Positions 1-8,509 of a DNA stretch of 64,000 nt are shown one piece after another (the stretch's first letter is position 1; every line of letters starts with the position of its first letter). The DNA lies in assembly GCA_964385465.1 (NCBI GenBank), contig CAYLPJ010000009.1, positions 62,001-126,000 of the forward strand, read 5' to 3'. The DNA comes from CAYLPJ01 sp964385465. GTDB taxonomy: Bacteria > Planctomycetota > Phycisphaerae > SM23-33. The notes under the pieces are model-generated. The model searched no databases. It was not told where the DNA came from and was given only the letters and a program-made list of their open reading frames with translations. Position numbers and translations under genes: made by a program.

Positions 1-2837
1 CCGTCGGCGATCTGGTGGCGGCAACTGAAGCCGCAGGCCACCACGGCCGTGCCGTGGCTGCGACCGCGGATCGCCGGGAACAGCACGTCCTCCCCGACCG
101 CCATGGACAGGTCGTAGTGCTCGGCCTCGTAGCCGAACGACCCGGCCATGCCGCAGCAGCCGGAGGGGACCTCCGAGACGTTCAGGCCCTCGACGCCGGC
201 GAGCAGCGCGGTCATCGCCGTCGTGCCGAACAGGGCCTTCTGATGGCAGTGCCCGTGGATGAGCACGCGCTCGAACGGCGAGGTGAAGGGCCCGGTGACC
301 CGTCCGGCGCGGACCTCCCCAAGCAGCCACTCGTCGATCATGTGCACGTGCCGGCGAACCCGCCGCCCGAGGGCTTCGTCGTCGATCAGGTCCGGCAGGT
401 CATCGGTCAGCGCCGACGCGCAGCCCGGCTCGCAGACGACGATCTCCAATCCATCCGCGACGTACGCGTCGAGGTTCCGCAGCGTCACCTCGCCGTCCCG
501 CTTGGCGTCGCGGAGGAAGCCGTGGGAGATTCGCGGCCGCTGACAGCAGCCGGCGCGTGCGAGGATGACCTCGTACCCGCAGGACTCCAGCAGCTCGACG
601 GCTCCGATGCCGATGCGGGGCTGGTGGAAGTTCATGTAAGTGTCGTCGAAGAGCACGACCCGGGGCCTTTCGCCGTTGCCGCCCGAGGGCCTCCGGTTGC
701 GGGCGAACCACTTGCCGAAAGGCCTGCGGGCGTAGGCCGGCAGCGGGCGGCGGCGGTCAAAGCCGGCGACCCTCTCCATCATCCACCGGAACGGGCGCGT
801 TCGCTGGATGGCGTTGACCAGCGGGGCCATGATCCCTGCGGTCATCCGGGCGGCGCGGGGGGAGTTGGCGATCAGCCGGTCCCGCAGGGCCGTGCCGTGC
901 AGATCGTAGCGCTTCTGCAGCACCTCGCCCTTCAGCCGGGCCATGTCCACGTTGGAGGGGCACTCGGCTTTGCAGGCCTTGCAGGCGAGGCAGAGGTCCA
1001 GAACCTCGCGAACGCCCTCGCCGGCGAGGCCGTGGTGATCGATCTTGCCGGTCATCGCCAGCCGCAGCGCGTTGGCCCGCCCGCGGGTGGAGTGCTCCTC
1101 GTCGCGGGTGGCGCGGAAGCTGGGGCACATGGTCCCCGCCAGCGTGGCCCGACAGGCCCCGACACCGTTGCACATCTCCGCCGCCGCGGCGAAAGAGCCC
1201 TCGTGGCGGTAGTGGTAGAACGTGGGCACCTCCGGCGTGCGGTAGTCGGCCCCGAGGCGGAGATGGGCGTCCATCGGCTCGGGGTCGATGATCGGGCCCG
1301 GGTTCATCAGCCCCGCCGGGTCGAACAGCCGCTTGACCTCCCGTAGCGCGCCGTACACCTCCTCGCCGAAGTACCGCTGGAGGAACGGGCTGCGGACCCG
1401 CCCGTCTCCGTGTTCGCCGCTCCAGGACCCGTCGGCCTCGCGGACCAGCACGAAGGCGGTCTCGGCCAGTTCCCGCATCAGGTCCACGTCGCGCTGGCGC
1501 TTGAGGTCCAGCATCGGGCGAACGTGGATCGTGCCCACGCTGGCGTGGGCGTAGACGGCCACGGGAATGTCACGGGCGGCGCAGAACTGCTTGACCCGGG
1601 CGATGTACTCGGGCAGGTGCTCGACGGGGACGGTGCAGTCCTCGATGACCGGTATCGGCTTGCGCCCGTCGGTGCGCGCCAGCAGCAGCCCCAGCCCGTG
1701 CTTGCGGACCGCCCAGACATTCGCCTGCTCGGCCGGATCGGTGAAGATCGGACAGGCATATCCCGTGCCGTCGCGGCGCAGGGCGGCGGCAAGCTTCTGG
1801 CACTTCTCGCCGGCGTCGTCGGGCGTCTCGCCGAAGAATTCGACGGCCAGCACGGCGGCGGGGTCGCCCTCGACGAACCCGCACAGCGGCGCCAACGCGA
1901 GGTTGCTCCGCGCCTGGCCGAGGACGTCGTCGTCCATGATCTCCACGGCGGACGGGCCGTGGGCGAGGATGGGGCGTACGGCACGGATGGCGTCGAGGAC
2001 GTCGTCGAAGTGCACCACGCACATGGCCTTGTACTTGGGCAGCGGCTCGAGGCGGAGCGTGGCGTCGAGAAACACCCCGAGCGTGCCCTCGCTGCCGATC
2101 AGCAGCTTGGTCAGGTTCCGCGGGCCGGGGTCGATGAAGGCGTCGAGGTTGTACCCCTGCACGCGGCGCATGAGCTTGGGGAAGGCGTCGCGGATGGCGT
2201 CGCGGTGGGCGTCGACGATGCGGGAGACGCCGGCGAGGAGTTGGGCCTCCCGGCCTTCGGCGGCGGCGCGACGGGCCCATTCGTCCTGGTCCCACTCGGC
2301 GAGGGCGAGCACGGTTCCGTCGGCCAGGGCGAAACGCGAGGCGGTCACGTGGTCCTTCATAATGCCGTAGACGAGGCTCTTGGCCCCCGAGGAGTTGTTG
2401 CCCAGCATCCCCCCGATGGTGGCCCGGCTGCTGGTGGCGGGGTCGGGCGCGAAGTGCAGCCCGTGCGGCGCCAGGCGGGCGTTCAGTTCATCCAGCACCA
2501 CCCCGGGCTGGCAGCGGACGCGGCGGGCGTCGATGTCGGTCGCCAGCACGGCGTTCATGTGCTTGGTGAAGTCCAGCACCATCCCGGGCCCGACGGCCTG
2601 GCCGCCGAGGCTCGTCCCCCCACCGCGGGGCAGGACGCTCACGCCGTGATCGGCGGCGATGCGAATGGCCCTCAGGACGTCGCGCTCGTCCCGCGGCAGC
2701 ACGACGGCAGCAGGGATGATCTCGTAGATGCTGGCGTCGGTGGCGTAAACGCCGCGGCGGGTGGCATCGAGCAACACCTCCCCCCGTACCTCGCCCCGCA
2801 GTGCGTTTCCGAACGCTGCCCGTTTCGCTTCGTCCAC
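1..2837 (-). CDS. FAD-binding oxidase fused to Fe-S/CCG domains (3' end beyond window)
   Basis: Membrane-associated 2-hydroxyacid (D-lactate/glycolate-type) dehydrogenase family, in which flavin oxidation of the acid feeds electrons through iron-sulfur clusters. I read it from a GTG preceded by AGGAGAG at 6 nt. An FAD_binding_4 domain occupies about residues 35-180 (PRGGGTSLGGQAVGPG, NNSSGAKS), followed by an FAD-oxidase C-terminal domain (SGEHGDGRVRSP near residue 480). A ferredoxin-like part has MCNGVGACR and CLACKACKAECP, and two cysteine-rich CCG-type segments follow (AGCCQRPRISHGF and SGCCGMAGSFGYE). All cofactor motifs are intact and the frame is open to the window edge, so only the C-terminus is missing. 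The gene diverges from the propeller gene at 3029. The family is sure; the acid substrate is not. Confidence 0.85.
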   Translation of the reverse strand, partial: MDEAKRAAFGNALRGEVRGEVLLDATRRGVYATDASIYEIIPAAVVLPRDERDVLRAIRIAADHGVSVLPRGGGTSLGGQAVGPGMVLDFTKHMNAVLATDIDARRVRCQPGVVLDELNARLAPHGLHFAPDPATSSRATIGGMLGNNSSGAKSLVYGIMKDHVTASRFALADGTVLALAEWDQDEWARRAAAEGREAQLLAGVSRIVDAHRDAIRDAFPKLMRRVQGYNLDAFIDPGPRNLTKLLIGSEGTLGVFLDATLRLEPLPKYKAMCVVHFDDVLDAIRAVRPILAHGPSAVEIMDDDVLGQARSNLALAPLCGFVEGDPAAVLAVEFFGETPDDAGEKCQKLAAALRRDGTGYACPIFTDPAEQANVWAVRKHGLGLLLARTDGRKPIPVIEDCTVPVEHLPEYIARVKQFCAARDIPVAVYAHASVGTIHVRPMLDLKRQRDVDLMRELAETAFVLVREADGSWSGEHGDGRVRSPFLQRYFGEEVYGALREVKRLFDPAGLMNPGPIIDPEPMDAHLRLGADYRTPEVPTFYHYRHEGSFAAAAEMCNGVGACRATLAGTMCPSFRATRDEEHSTRGRANALRLAMTGKIDHHGLAGEGVREVLDLCLACKACKAECPSNVDMARLKGEVLQKRYDLHGTALRDRLIANSPRAARMTAGIMAPLVNAIQRTRPFRWMMERVAGFDRRRPLPAYARRPFGKWFARNRRPSGGNGERPRVVLFDDTYMNFHQPRIGIGAVELLESCGYEVILARAGCCQRPRISHGFLRDAKRDGEVTLRNLDAYVADGLEIVVCEPGCASALTDDLPDLIDDEALGRRVRRHVHMIDEWLLGEVRAGRVTGPFTSPFERVLIHGHCHQKALFGTTAMTALLAGVEGLNVSEVPSGCCGMAGSFGYEAEHYDLSMAVGEDVLFPAIRGRSHGTAVVACGFSCRHQIAD

Positions 2838-3028
2838 CTGGTCTCTCCTGGGATCTTTTCCTTGCCAATCCCGGGCGGATTGTACCACATTACCGGGGCA
2901 CACACCTCCGCCCGGCGGCGATCTTGCCAAGCGGCAGCAGATGGCCGCAGAATCGCGCCTTGGGAGGCCGGAACGGCCGCTGGGCGCGTTCCATACACGA
3001 TATGCACCCGGACTCCGCGGAGAACGAT

Positions 3029-6000
3029 ATGGATCACCGACCTCACGCGACCCGCCTGCTGACGGCAGTTCTGGCCGCGACCGTTCTGCCTTGCGCCCAC
3101 GCTCACGCCGCGCCGAGCGAGGACGATTTCCTCGCGCTGGGAGGCCCGGCCTCCCCGGCTGTGGCGTTCGCCCTCAAGAAAGAGCCCCGCCGCCTGCGGC
3201 TGTGGGTCCGCGCCGAAACGCTCGCACCCGACGCCCGCCCGGCCGTGCGGCTGGGGCTGGCGGCCGGACACAAGCTCGTCCTCGACGCCAAGGACGCCGA
3301 CGTCTCCAGCGCCGATGGACAAGTGACCTTCGCCTTCGCCGTCGAGGCCGACGACCTCGCCGACCGCGCGGACGACTGGAACCGCCTCCGGATGGCCCTG
3401 GCCGTTCGCTGGCCCGGTGGGCCGGCGGGCACCGACCGGCGCCGGGAACGGTTCCGCCACCTCGACGGGCGTGCGCCCCACGCCGGTCTCTCGACCGACC
3501 CTCGGGACTGGGCGCCGCTGGACATCCGGGACGTCGCCACCCTCGTCGCCGACCGCAAGAGCCGCATCCGGCTGACCCTCCGCCAGCCGATCGAAGGCAA
3601 GGCGACGGTCGCCATCGAAGACCTCGAAGGCCGACGGGTGCGAAACCTTCTTGCCGGCGAATCCCTCCCCGCCGGAAAGCACCGCGTCGAGTGGAATGCA
3701 CTCGACGACGCCGGCCGGCTCGTCGCACCGGGCCGCTACCGCTGGCGGAGCGTGCACCATCCCGGCATCCGACCGGTATACCGGATGAGCTATGCCAACG
3801 GCGGCGAGACCACGCTGCGCCCGTGGGGAACCAACCACGGCGTCTTCACCGATGCGACCACCAACGGCCGGAAGGTGTTCTTCGCCGCCCCGTTGACCGA
3901 AGGCGGACACGCCCTGGTTGCGCTCGACTTCGATGGCAACCTGCTGGCCGGCTACCGGCAGATTCACGGCACGGGGATCCACGCGGTCGCGGCCGCGGCG
4001 GACGAGGAGTTCTTCTACGCCGCCCACGACGGCCCCGCCTGGGGCCAGCGGGTGGACCGCAAGAAGCCCGGCTGGCGGGCCGACGTCCGCATCACGCTGA
4101 CACGGTTCGAGATCGACTCGGGCAAGACCGTCGACTTCCCCGGCGGCAAGCGGTTCGCCGTCCTCGAACCGTACGCCTGGGGCCCCGGATCGGATAACCC
4201 CGGCACGCGCGAGCAGCTCAGCCTTACGGGCATGGCGCTGGTCGGCGGAAGGCTCTACCTCGCCAGCCGGGCCTCGCAGGCGCTGCTGGTGATCGACCCG
4301 GCCACCGGGAAGATCACCGGGCGGCTCTCGCTGCCAAAGCCGGGACCGGTGACGGCCGGCGACGGGTTCCTCCTGGCGTCCTCGGGGGGGAAGATCGTCC
4401 GCGTCAAGCTGCCCGGCGGGGGACGCAAGCCCGTCGTGGACGTCCCCGGACTCGACCCGGCGGGCATCGCGACCGGCCCCGACGGCCGCATCTACGTCTC
4501 CGACGCCGCAACGCACACCGTGAAGGTCTTCGACGCCGCCGGGAAGGCGGTCCGGACGCTGGGCATCCCCGGCGGCGCCCACGCCGGCGCGTACGTCCCC
4601 GAGCGGCTGGTCCACCCGCTGGGCCTGGTCTTCGCCGGGGGGCGCCTCTGGACCACCGAGAGCCGCCGGAATCCCAAGCGCATCGCCGCGTGGGACCTCG
4701 AGAGCGGGAAGGTGGTCTATCAGAAGTACGGCTGTCCGCCCTACGGTGGCCCGGGCGCGAGCTTCGACCCGGAAGACGCCTCGCGCTGGCTGGGGTTGGG
4801 CTGTCAGTGGAGGCTGGACCTGGGCGCCGGCTCGGCCTCGTGCACGCACGTGCTCAACGAGCGGTGGCAGCTCCGCCCGCGGTACCGGTTCGTCCGCGCC
4901 GACGGGCGGACGTTTCTGCTGGGCTTCGGCAAGGTGATCTACGTCTCGGAAATCCTGCCCGACGGCACGCTCAAGGACCACGCGTTCCTCGCCTCGACGC
5001 ACCGCTACTGCTACCACCACCACTGGGACCCGCCGGCGGCGTTCGTCGAGGCCTTCCGCGGGGCCTACCCGCCTCCGGAGAAGGGCCGGGCCCTCGAGCC
5101 GTCCGACAAAGGCCCCGGCGTGCTCTGGGTCGATGCCAACGGCGACGGCGAGCTCCAGCCCGGCGAGATGGATTTCTCCACCGACTGCGAGCACTTCGCC
5201 GGTGGCTCCTGGGGGCACGACCAGTACGACCTGACCCTCCGCGTGCCGATCACCATGGACGGCCAACGGCGGATCGCGGTCCTCGCGCCCGACGGCTTCC
5301 TGCCCGGCGGCGCGCCGAAGTACCCGGGCCTCAACGCCGCATGCAAGGCCGGCGTGGCGATCGCCCTGGCCCGCAACGAGGTGGACTCCGCGGTGGACCG
5401 CTTCGGCAACATGGTCTGCAATGCCGAACCGGCCATGAAGTGCTTCTCCCCCGCCGGCGAACTGCTGTGGACGTACCCCAATCGGTGGGTCGGCGTACAC
5501 GGCTCGCACAAGGCGCCGCTGCCGCGGACCGGCGTGCTCCAGGGGGCGCTGTTCTTTTTGGGCATGGCCCGCTTGGATGACAAGGCCGACGTGTTCGTGC
5601 TCAACGGCAATCACGGGCGGTTCTTCGTGATGACCAGCGACGGAATGTACCTCGACGAGATGTTCAAGGACGTCCGAGTCGGCGGGGCGCGGGATGAATA
5701 CTACATCGGCGGCGAGCCGTTCGGCGGCAGCTTTGGCCGCGCCGAGGCCGACGGGACGTACTACCTCCAGACCGGCGGGGACGGCTACCGCGTGTACCGC
5801 GTCGAAGGGCTCGATGAGGTCCGCCGGGCCGAGGGCGAACTGACCGTCACGCCCGAGCAGATCCTCGCCGCCGACCGCCGTATCGCACGCCGACGCACCG
5901 CCGAAAGCCCCGCGCCCGCCGAGGCAACCATCGCCTTCCGCGACGAGCCGCCCCGAATCGACGGCCGGGACAACGACTGGCCCAGGGCGGCGACGGCCTC

Positions 6001-6622
6001 CTGGGACCCCGCCGGCGGGCGCCGGCCCGTGACGGTCCGGGCGAGCCACGACGGCGAGAACCTGTACCTCTGCTACGTGGTCGCCGACGCCTCGCCCTGG
6101 GTCAACGGCGGGAAGGACTGGACCACGCTGTTCAAGACCGGCGACTCCGTGGACCTCCAGCTCGGCACCGATCCCGCCGCCCGCCCCGGCCGCAAACGCC
6201 ACGCACGCGGAGACATCCGCCTGCTGATCGCACCGTTCGAGGGCAAGCCCCTGGCCGTGCTTTACCACCACCGGGCGCCCGACGACGCGAATGCGGTTAC
6301 CTTCGCCAGCCCGTGGCGCAGCGAGAAGGTCAACGTCGTCCGCAAGCTCCCCGCCGCCCGCGTTGCCGTCGAGGTCAGCGGCGGGCGGTACTGCGTCGAG
6401 GCGGCCGTGCCTCTGAAGGCCCTCGGCCTGGCCGACCCCGCCGCCGCGGTGCTGCCCGGTGACTTCGGCGTGATCTACGGCGACCGCGACGGCACGATCA
6501 ACACGTTGCGAAGCTACTGGGCCAACAAGGCCACCATGCTCGTCAGCGACGTCCCCGGCGAGATCATGCTCCACCCCGACCGCTGGGGCGTCCTGCGTTT
6601 CTCCGCCCGAGGAGGCGAATGA
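3029..6622 (+). CDS. Large secreted beta-propeller protein with FlgD-like and CBM9-like domains
   Basis: Exported protein of about 1197 residues. I chose the ATG with GGAG 8 nt upstream and a good signal peptide (LLTAVLAATVLPCAHAHAA) over in-frame codons further upstream. An FlgD Ig-like segment lies near residues 185-260 (RRVRNLLAGESLPAGKHR). NHL/six-bladed propeller repeats follow to about residue 630 (ATGPDGRIYVSD). An EF-hand-like calcium loop, DANGDGELQPGE, sits near residue 700. A family-9 carbohydrate-binding-like domain occupies about 975-1190 (PPRIDGRDNDWPRA, DGENLYLCYVV). Such proteins are common secreted proteins of planctomycetes and may bind polysaccharide, but no catalytic residue is recognisable. 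Its stop overlaps the next start (ATGA), so the two are probably co-translated. The protein encoded at 54844-57228 shares its propeller plus EF-hand design. Confidence 0.8.
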   Translation: MDHRPHATRLLTAVLAATVLPCAHAHAAPSEDDFLALGGPASPAVAFALKKEPRRLRLWVRAETLAPDARPAVRLGLAAGHKLVLDAKDADVSSADGQVTFAFAVEADDLADRADDWNRLRMALAVRWPGGPAGTDRRRERFRHLDGRAPHAGLSTDPRDWAPLDIRDVATLVADRKSRIRLTLRQPIEGKATVAIEDLEGRRVRNLLAGESLPAGKHRVEWNALDDAGRLVAPGRYRWRSVHHPGIRPVYRMSYANGGETTLRPWGTNHGVFTDATTNGRKVFFAAPLTEGGHALVALDFDGNLLAGYRQIHGTGIHAVAAAADEEFFYAAHDGPAWGQRVDRKKPGWRADVRITLTRFEIDSGKTVDFPGGKRFAVLEPYAWGPGSDNPGTREQLSLTGMALVGGRLYLASRASQALLVIDPATGKITGRLSLPKPGPVTAGDGFLLASSGGKIVRVKLPGGGRKPVVDVPGLDPAGIATGPDGRIYVSDAATHTVKVFDAAGKAVRTLGIPGGAHAGAYVPERLVHPLGLVFAGGRLWTTESRRNPKRIAAWDLESGKVVYQKYGCPPYGGPGASFDPEDASRWLGLGCQWRLDLGAGSASCTHVLNERWQLRPRYRFVRADGRTFLLGFGKVIYVSEILPDGTLKDHAFLASTHRYCYHHHWDPPAAFVEAFRGAYPPPEKGRALEPSDKGPGVLWVDANGDGELQPGEMDFSTDCEHFAGGSWGHDQYDLTLRVPITMDGQRRIAVLAPDGFLPGGAPKYPGLNAACKAGVAIALARNEVDSAVDRFGNMVCNAEPAMKCFSPAGELLWTYPNRWVGVHGSHKAPLPRTGVLQGALFFLGMARLDDKADVFVLNGNHGRFFVMTSDGMYLDEMFKDVRVGGARDEYYIGGEPFGGSFGRAEADGTYYLQTGGDGYRVYRVEGLDEVRRAEGELTVTPEQILAADRRIARRRTAESPAPAEATIAFRDEPPRIDGRDNDWPRAATASWDPAGGRRPVTVRASHDGENLYLCYVVADASPWVNGGKDWTTLFKTGDSVDLQLGTDPAARPGRKRHARGDIRLLIAPFEGKPLAVLYHHRAPDDANAVTFASPWRSEKVNVVRKLPAARVAVEVSGGRYCVEAAVPLKALGLADPAAAVLPGDFGVIYGDRDGTINTLRSYWANKATMLVSDVPGEIMLHPDRWGVLRFSARGGE

Positions 6623-8358
6623 TGACAAGGCTTCATCGGCTGATCCCCACGCTTGTCCTGACCGCCGCGACCTCGCTGTGCCCGGCCGCCCCCCCTGCCG
6701 GCGAGATCGTCTGCGAGGGCGTGATCGGCAATTCCGGCGAGTCGGGCGAGGCGCTCGTCCGCTTCGCGCCCAGGGCCGCCCGCGGCATGGGTGTGGCCTT
6801 CGACCGCTTCGACACGCTCTGGGACCGGGCCGGGACAGGCAGGCTCAACCGCTACGCCGCCGACGGACGGATGCTCGGCCACGTCGCCCTGCCCGCCCGC
6901 GCCGGCCGAAATGATGCCCTCGCCCTCGCCGGCGATACGCTGGTGCTGCTGGTCTCCGGCAGGCTCTACAGCGTGAACGTCGCGGACCCGCGCGCCGAGG
7001 CCCGGCCGCTGAAGATCGAGGCCGAACGCATGAGCCTCTCGGCCCGCGACGGCCTTGTCGCGTGCATCGGCAAGGACGCGGCGCTGTTCCTGCTCGAACC
7101 GGGCAAGGGCAGCCGCCGGGACGTATGCTCGCTGGCCGCCCTCGATCGCGTCGACGCCGTCGAGCTCGGCCCCGAAGGCACGGTGTACGTCCGCAGCGGG
7201 CGGACCGTCCGCCGCATCCGCGACGGCCGGCTCGACGCCGAATGGCAGGCCGGCTCACCCGGCGAACGCATGCAGCTTCTCGACGGCTACTGGTTCGGCC
7301 ACGGGTGGCATGGCACGATCCGGCGGTTCGGGCTCGACCTCCAGCCGGACCCCGGCGTCGTTCTCGGCGGGGCCAGCGGGCACTTCATCGGCCACCTGCC
7401 CCAGAACTCCGAACTGCTCAACGGGCGCGGGATGGCCAGGCTCGCCGACGGCCTCTACGCCGTCAGCGGCATCGAGGGCGTGATGCACCTCGTAGCCTGG
7501 GACCGCGGCAAGGGGAAGCTGGAGGTCGTTCGCCGGATCGGCGCCTTGCCGGCCGTCGGAGGAATGGCCCTCGACGGGCGCGGGCGCCTCTGGGCGCTGG
7601 CGGGGTCGTGGCAATGGGCGGACGGGCCGACCTCGCCGATGCGATTCGGCGTCAACGCCCCCGAGGCCCCCGGCATCGGCCAGGCCGTTGTGCTGGACTC
7701 CGGGGCAATGGTCGCCCCGGCCTACTGCTGGGGCCAACCGACGTTCTACTTCGGCACCCTCGACGCGGAGGTCCGGGCGTACCGGCTCGGCGAGAAGTGC
7801 AACCTCCGCCGCGGCTTCACCGGCTCGGCCGTGTATCGCAGGGACGGCAAGCTCCGGCTGCTCGTCGTGGACAATGAAGGCCGTGCGCAGGCGTTTGGCA
7901 TCGGCACGAACGGCCAGTTCCGCGAGAACGCCGGCGACGTGACGCTCCAAACCGCCGAGAAGGCCCCCGGGCCGTGGACCTCGCTGGCCATGAAGGACGA
8001 GCAGACACTTCTCGCCGCCGCCGGCAGCCGCATCCTCGAGTTCGCCCCCGACGGAGACGGCTGGAAGGAGACGCGTCGCCGCGATGCGTTCGACGGCGCG
8101 GGCAAGCTGCGAGGCCCCGTCCGCATCGCCGCCCACGCCGGCCGGCTCTGGCTCGCCGATGAAGGCGCCCACCGCGTCCTCTGCATCGACCTGGCCACCG
8201 GGCGGCTTCTCGCCGCCTTCGGCCGCGCCGGCGCAGCGGGCACGGACCTGACGCACCTCTCCTCACCGACCACGATCGCCGCCCATGCCACCCGCGCCGT
8301 CGTCCACGACGCGGGCAACCAGAGGTTGCTCAAGCTCCGCATCCGCCAGCGGCAGTAA
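6619..8358 (+). CDS. Secreted NHL-type beta-propeller protein
   Basis: 579-residue exported protein whose ATG overlaps the stop of the upstream gene by 4 nt, which implies translational coupling. A signal peptide occupies about residues 1-25 (LIPTLVLTAATSLCPAAPPA). The rest consists of repeated blade-like units with alternating GR/DG turns (YAADGRMLGHVALP, LGPEGTVYVRSGRT, MALDGRGRLWALAGSWQ, LWLADEGAHRVLCIDLATGR). This pattern fits a six-bladed NHL/SMP-30-like propeller. The cysteine before the processing region does not form a proper lipobox, so I read it as secreted rather than lipidated. Coupling suggests a job shared with the larger propeller protein, perhaps glycan binding or a polysaccharide-responsive surface complex. 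No enzymatic motif is visible. Confidence 0.75.
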   Translation: MMTRLHRLIPTLVLTAATSLCPAAPPAGEIVCEGVIGNSGESGEALVRFAPRAARGMGVAFDRFDTLWDRAGTGRLNRYAADGRMLGHVALPARAGRNDALALAGDTLVLLVSGRLYSVNVADPRAEARPLKIEAERMSLSARDGLVACIGKDAALFLLEPGKGSRRDVCSLAALDRVDAVELGPEGTVYVRSGRTVRRIRDGRLDAEWQAGSPGERMQLLDGYWFGHGWHGTIRRFGLDLQPDPGVVLGGASGHFIGHLPQNSELLNGRGMARLADGLYAVSGIEGVMHLVAWDRGKGKLEVVRRIGALPAVGGMALDGRGRLWALAGSWQWADGPTSPMRFGVNAPEAPGIGQAVVLDSGAMVAPAYCWGQPTFYFGTLDAEVRAYRLGEKCNLRRGFTGSAVYRRDGKLRLLVVDNEGRAQAFGIGTNGQFRENAGDVTLQTAEKAPGPWTSLAMKDEQTLLAAAGSRILEFAPDGDGWKETRRRDAFDGAGKLRGPVRIAAHAGRLWLADEGAHRVLCIDLATGRLLAAFGRAGAAGTDLTHLSSPTTIAAHATRAVVHDAGNQRLLKLRIRQRQ

Positions 8359-8509
8359 GCAGGCCGGCCGTGGGCGCGGCCAGCCGCGACCAAAGGCGAA
8401 CGCGTCGCCAGAATGGCCGGCCATCGAGATGTCCCGCAACATGCCGCAGTCGCGCCTGGACGTTCCTCGCGGCCCGACGGGGGATCCCGGCAGGTCGCGC
8501 CGGACGGGT

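Noticed and set aside
2672..6628. Very long minus-strand open frame opposite the propeller gene
   Set aside because: The plus frame has signal peptide, FlgD-like and CBM9-like features, whereas the minus frame is a Val/Gly/Ala-rich mirror typical of high-GC DNA with no domain.
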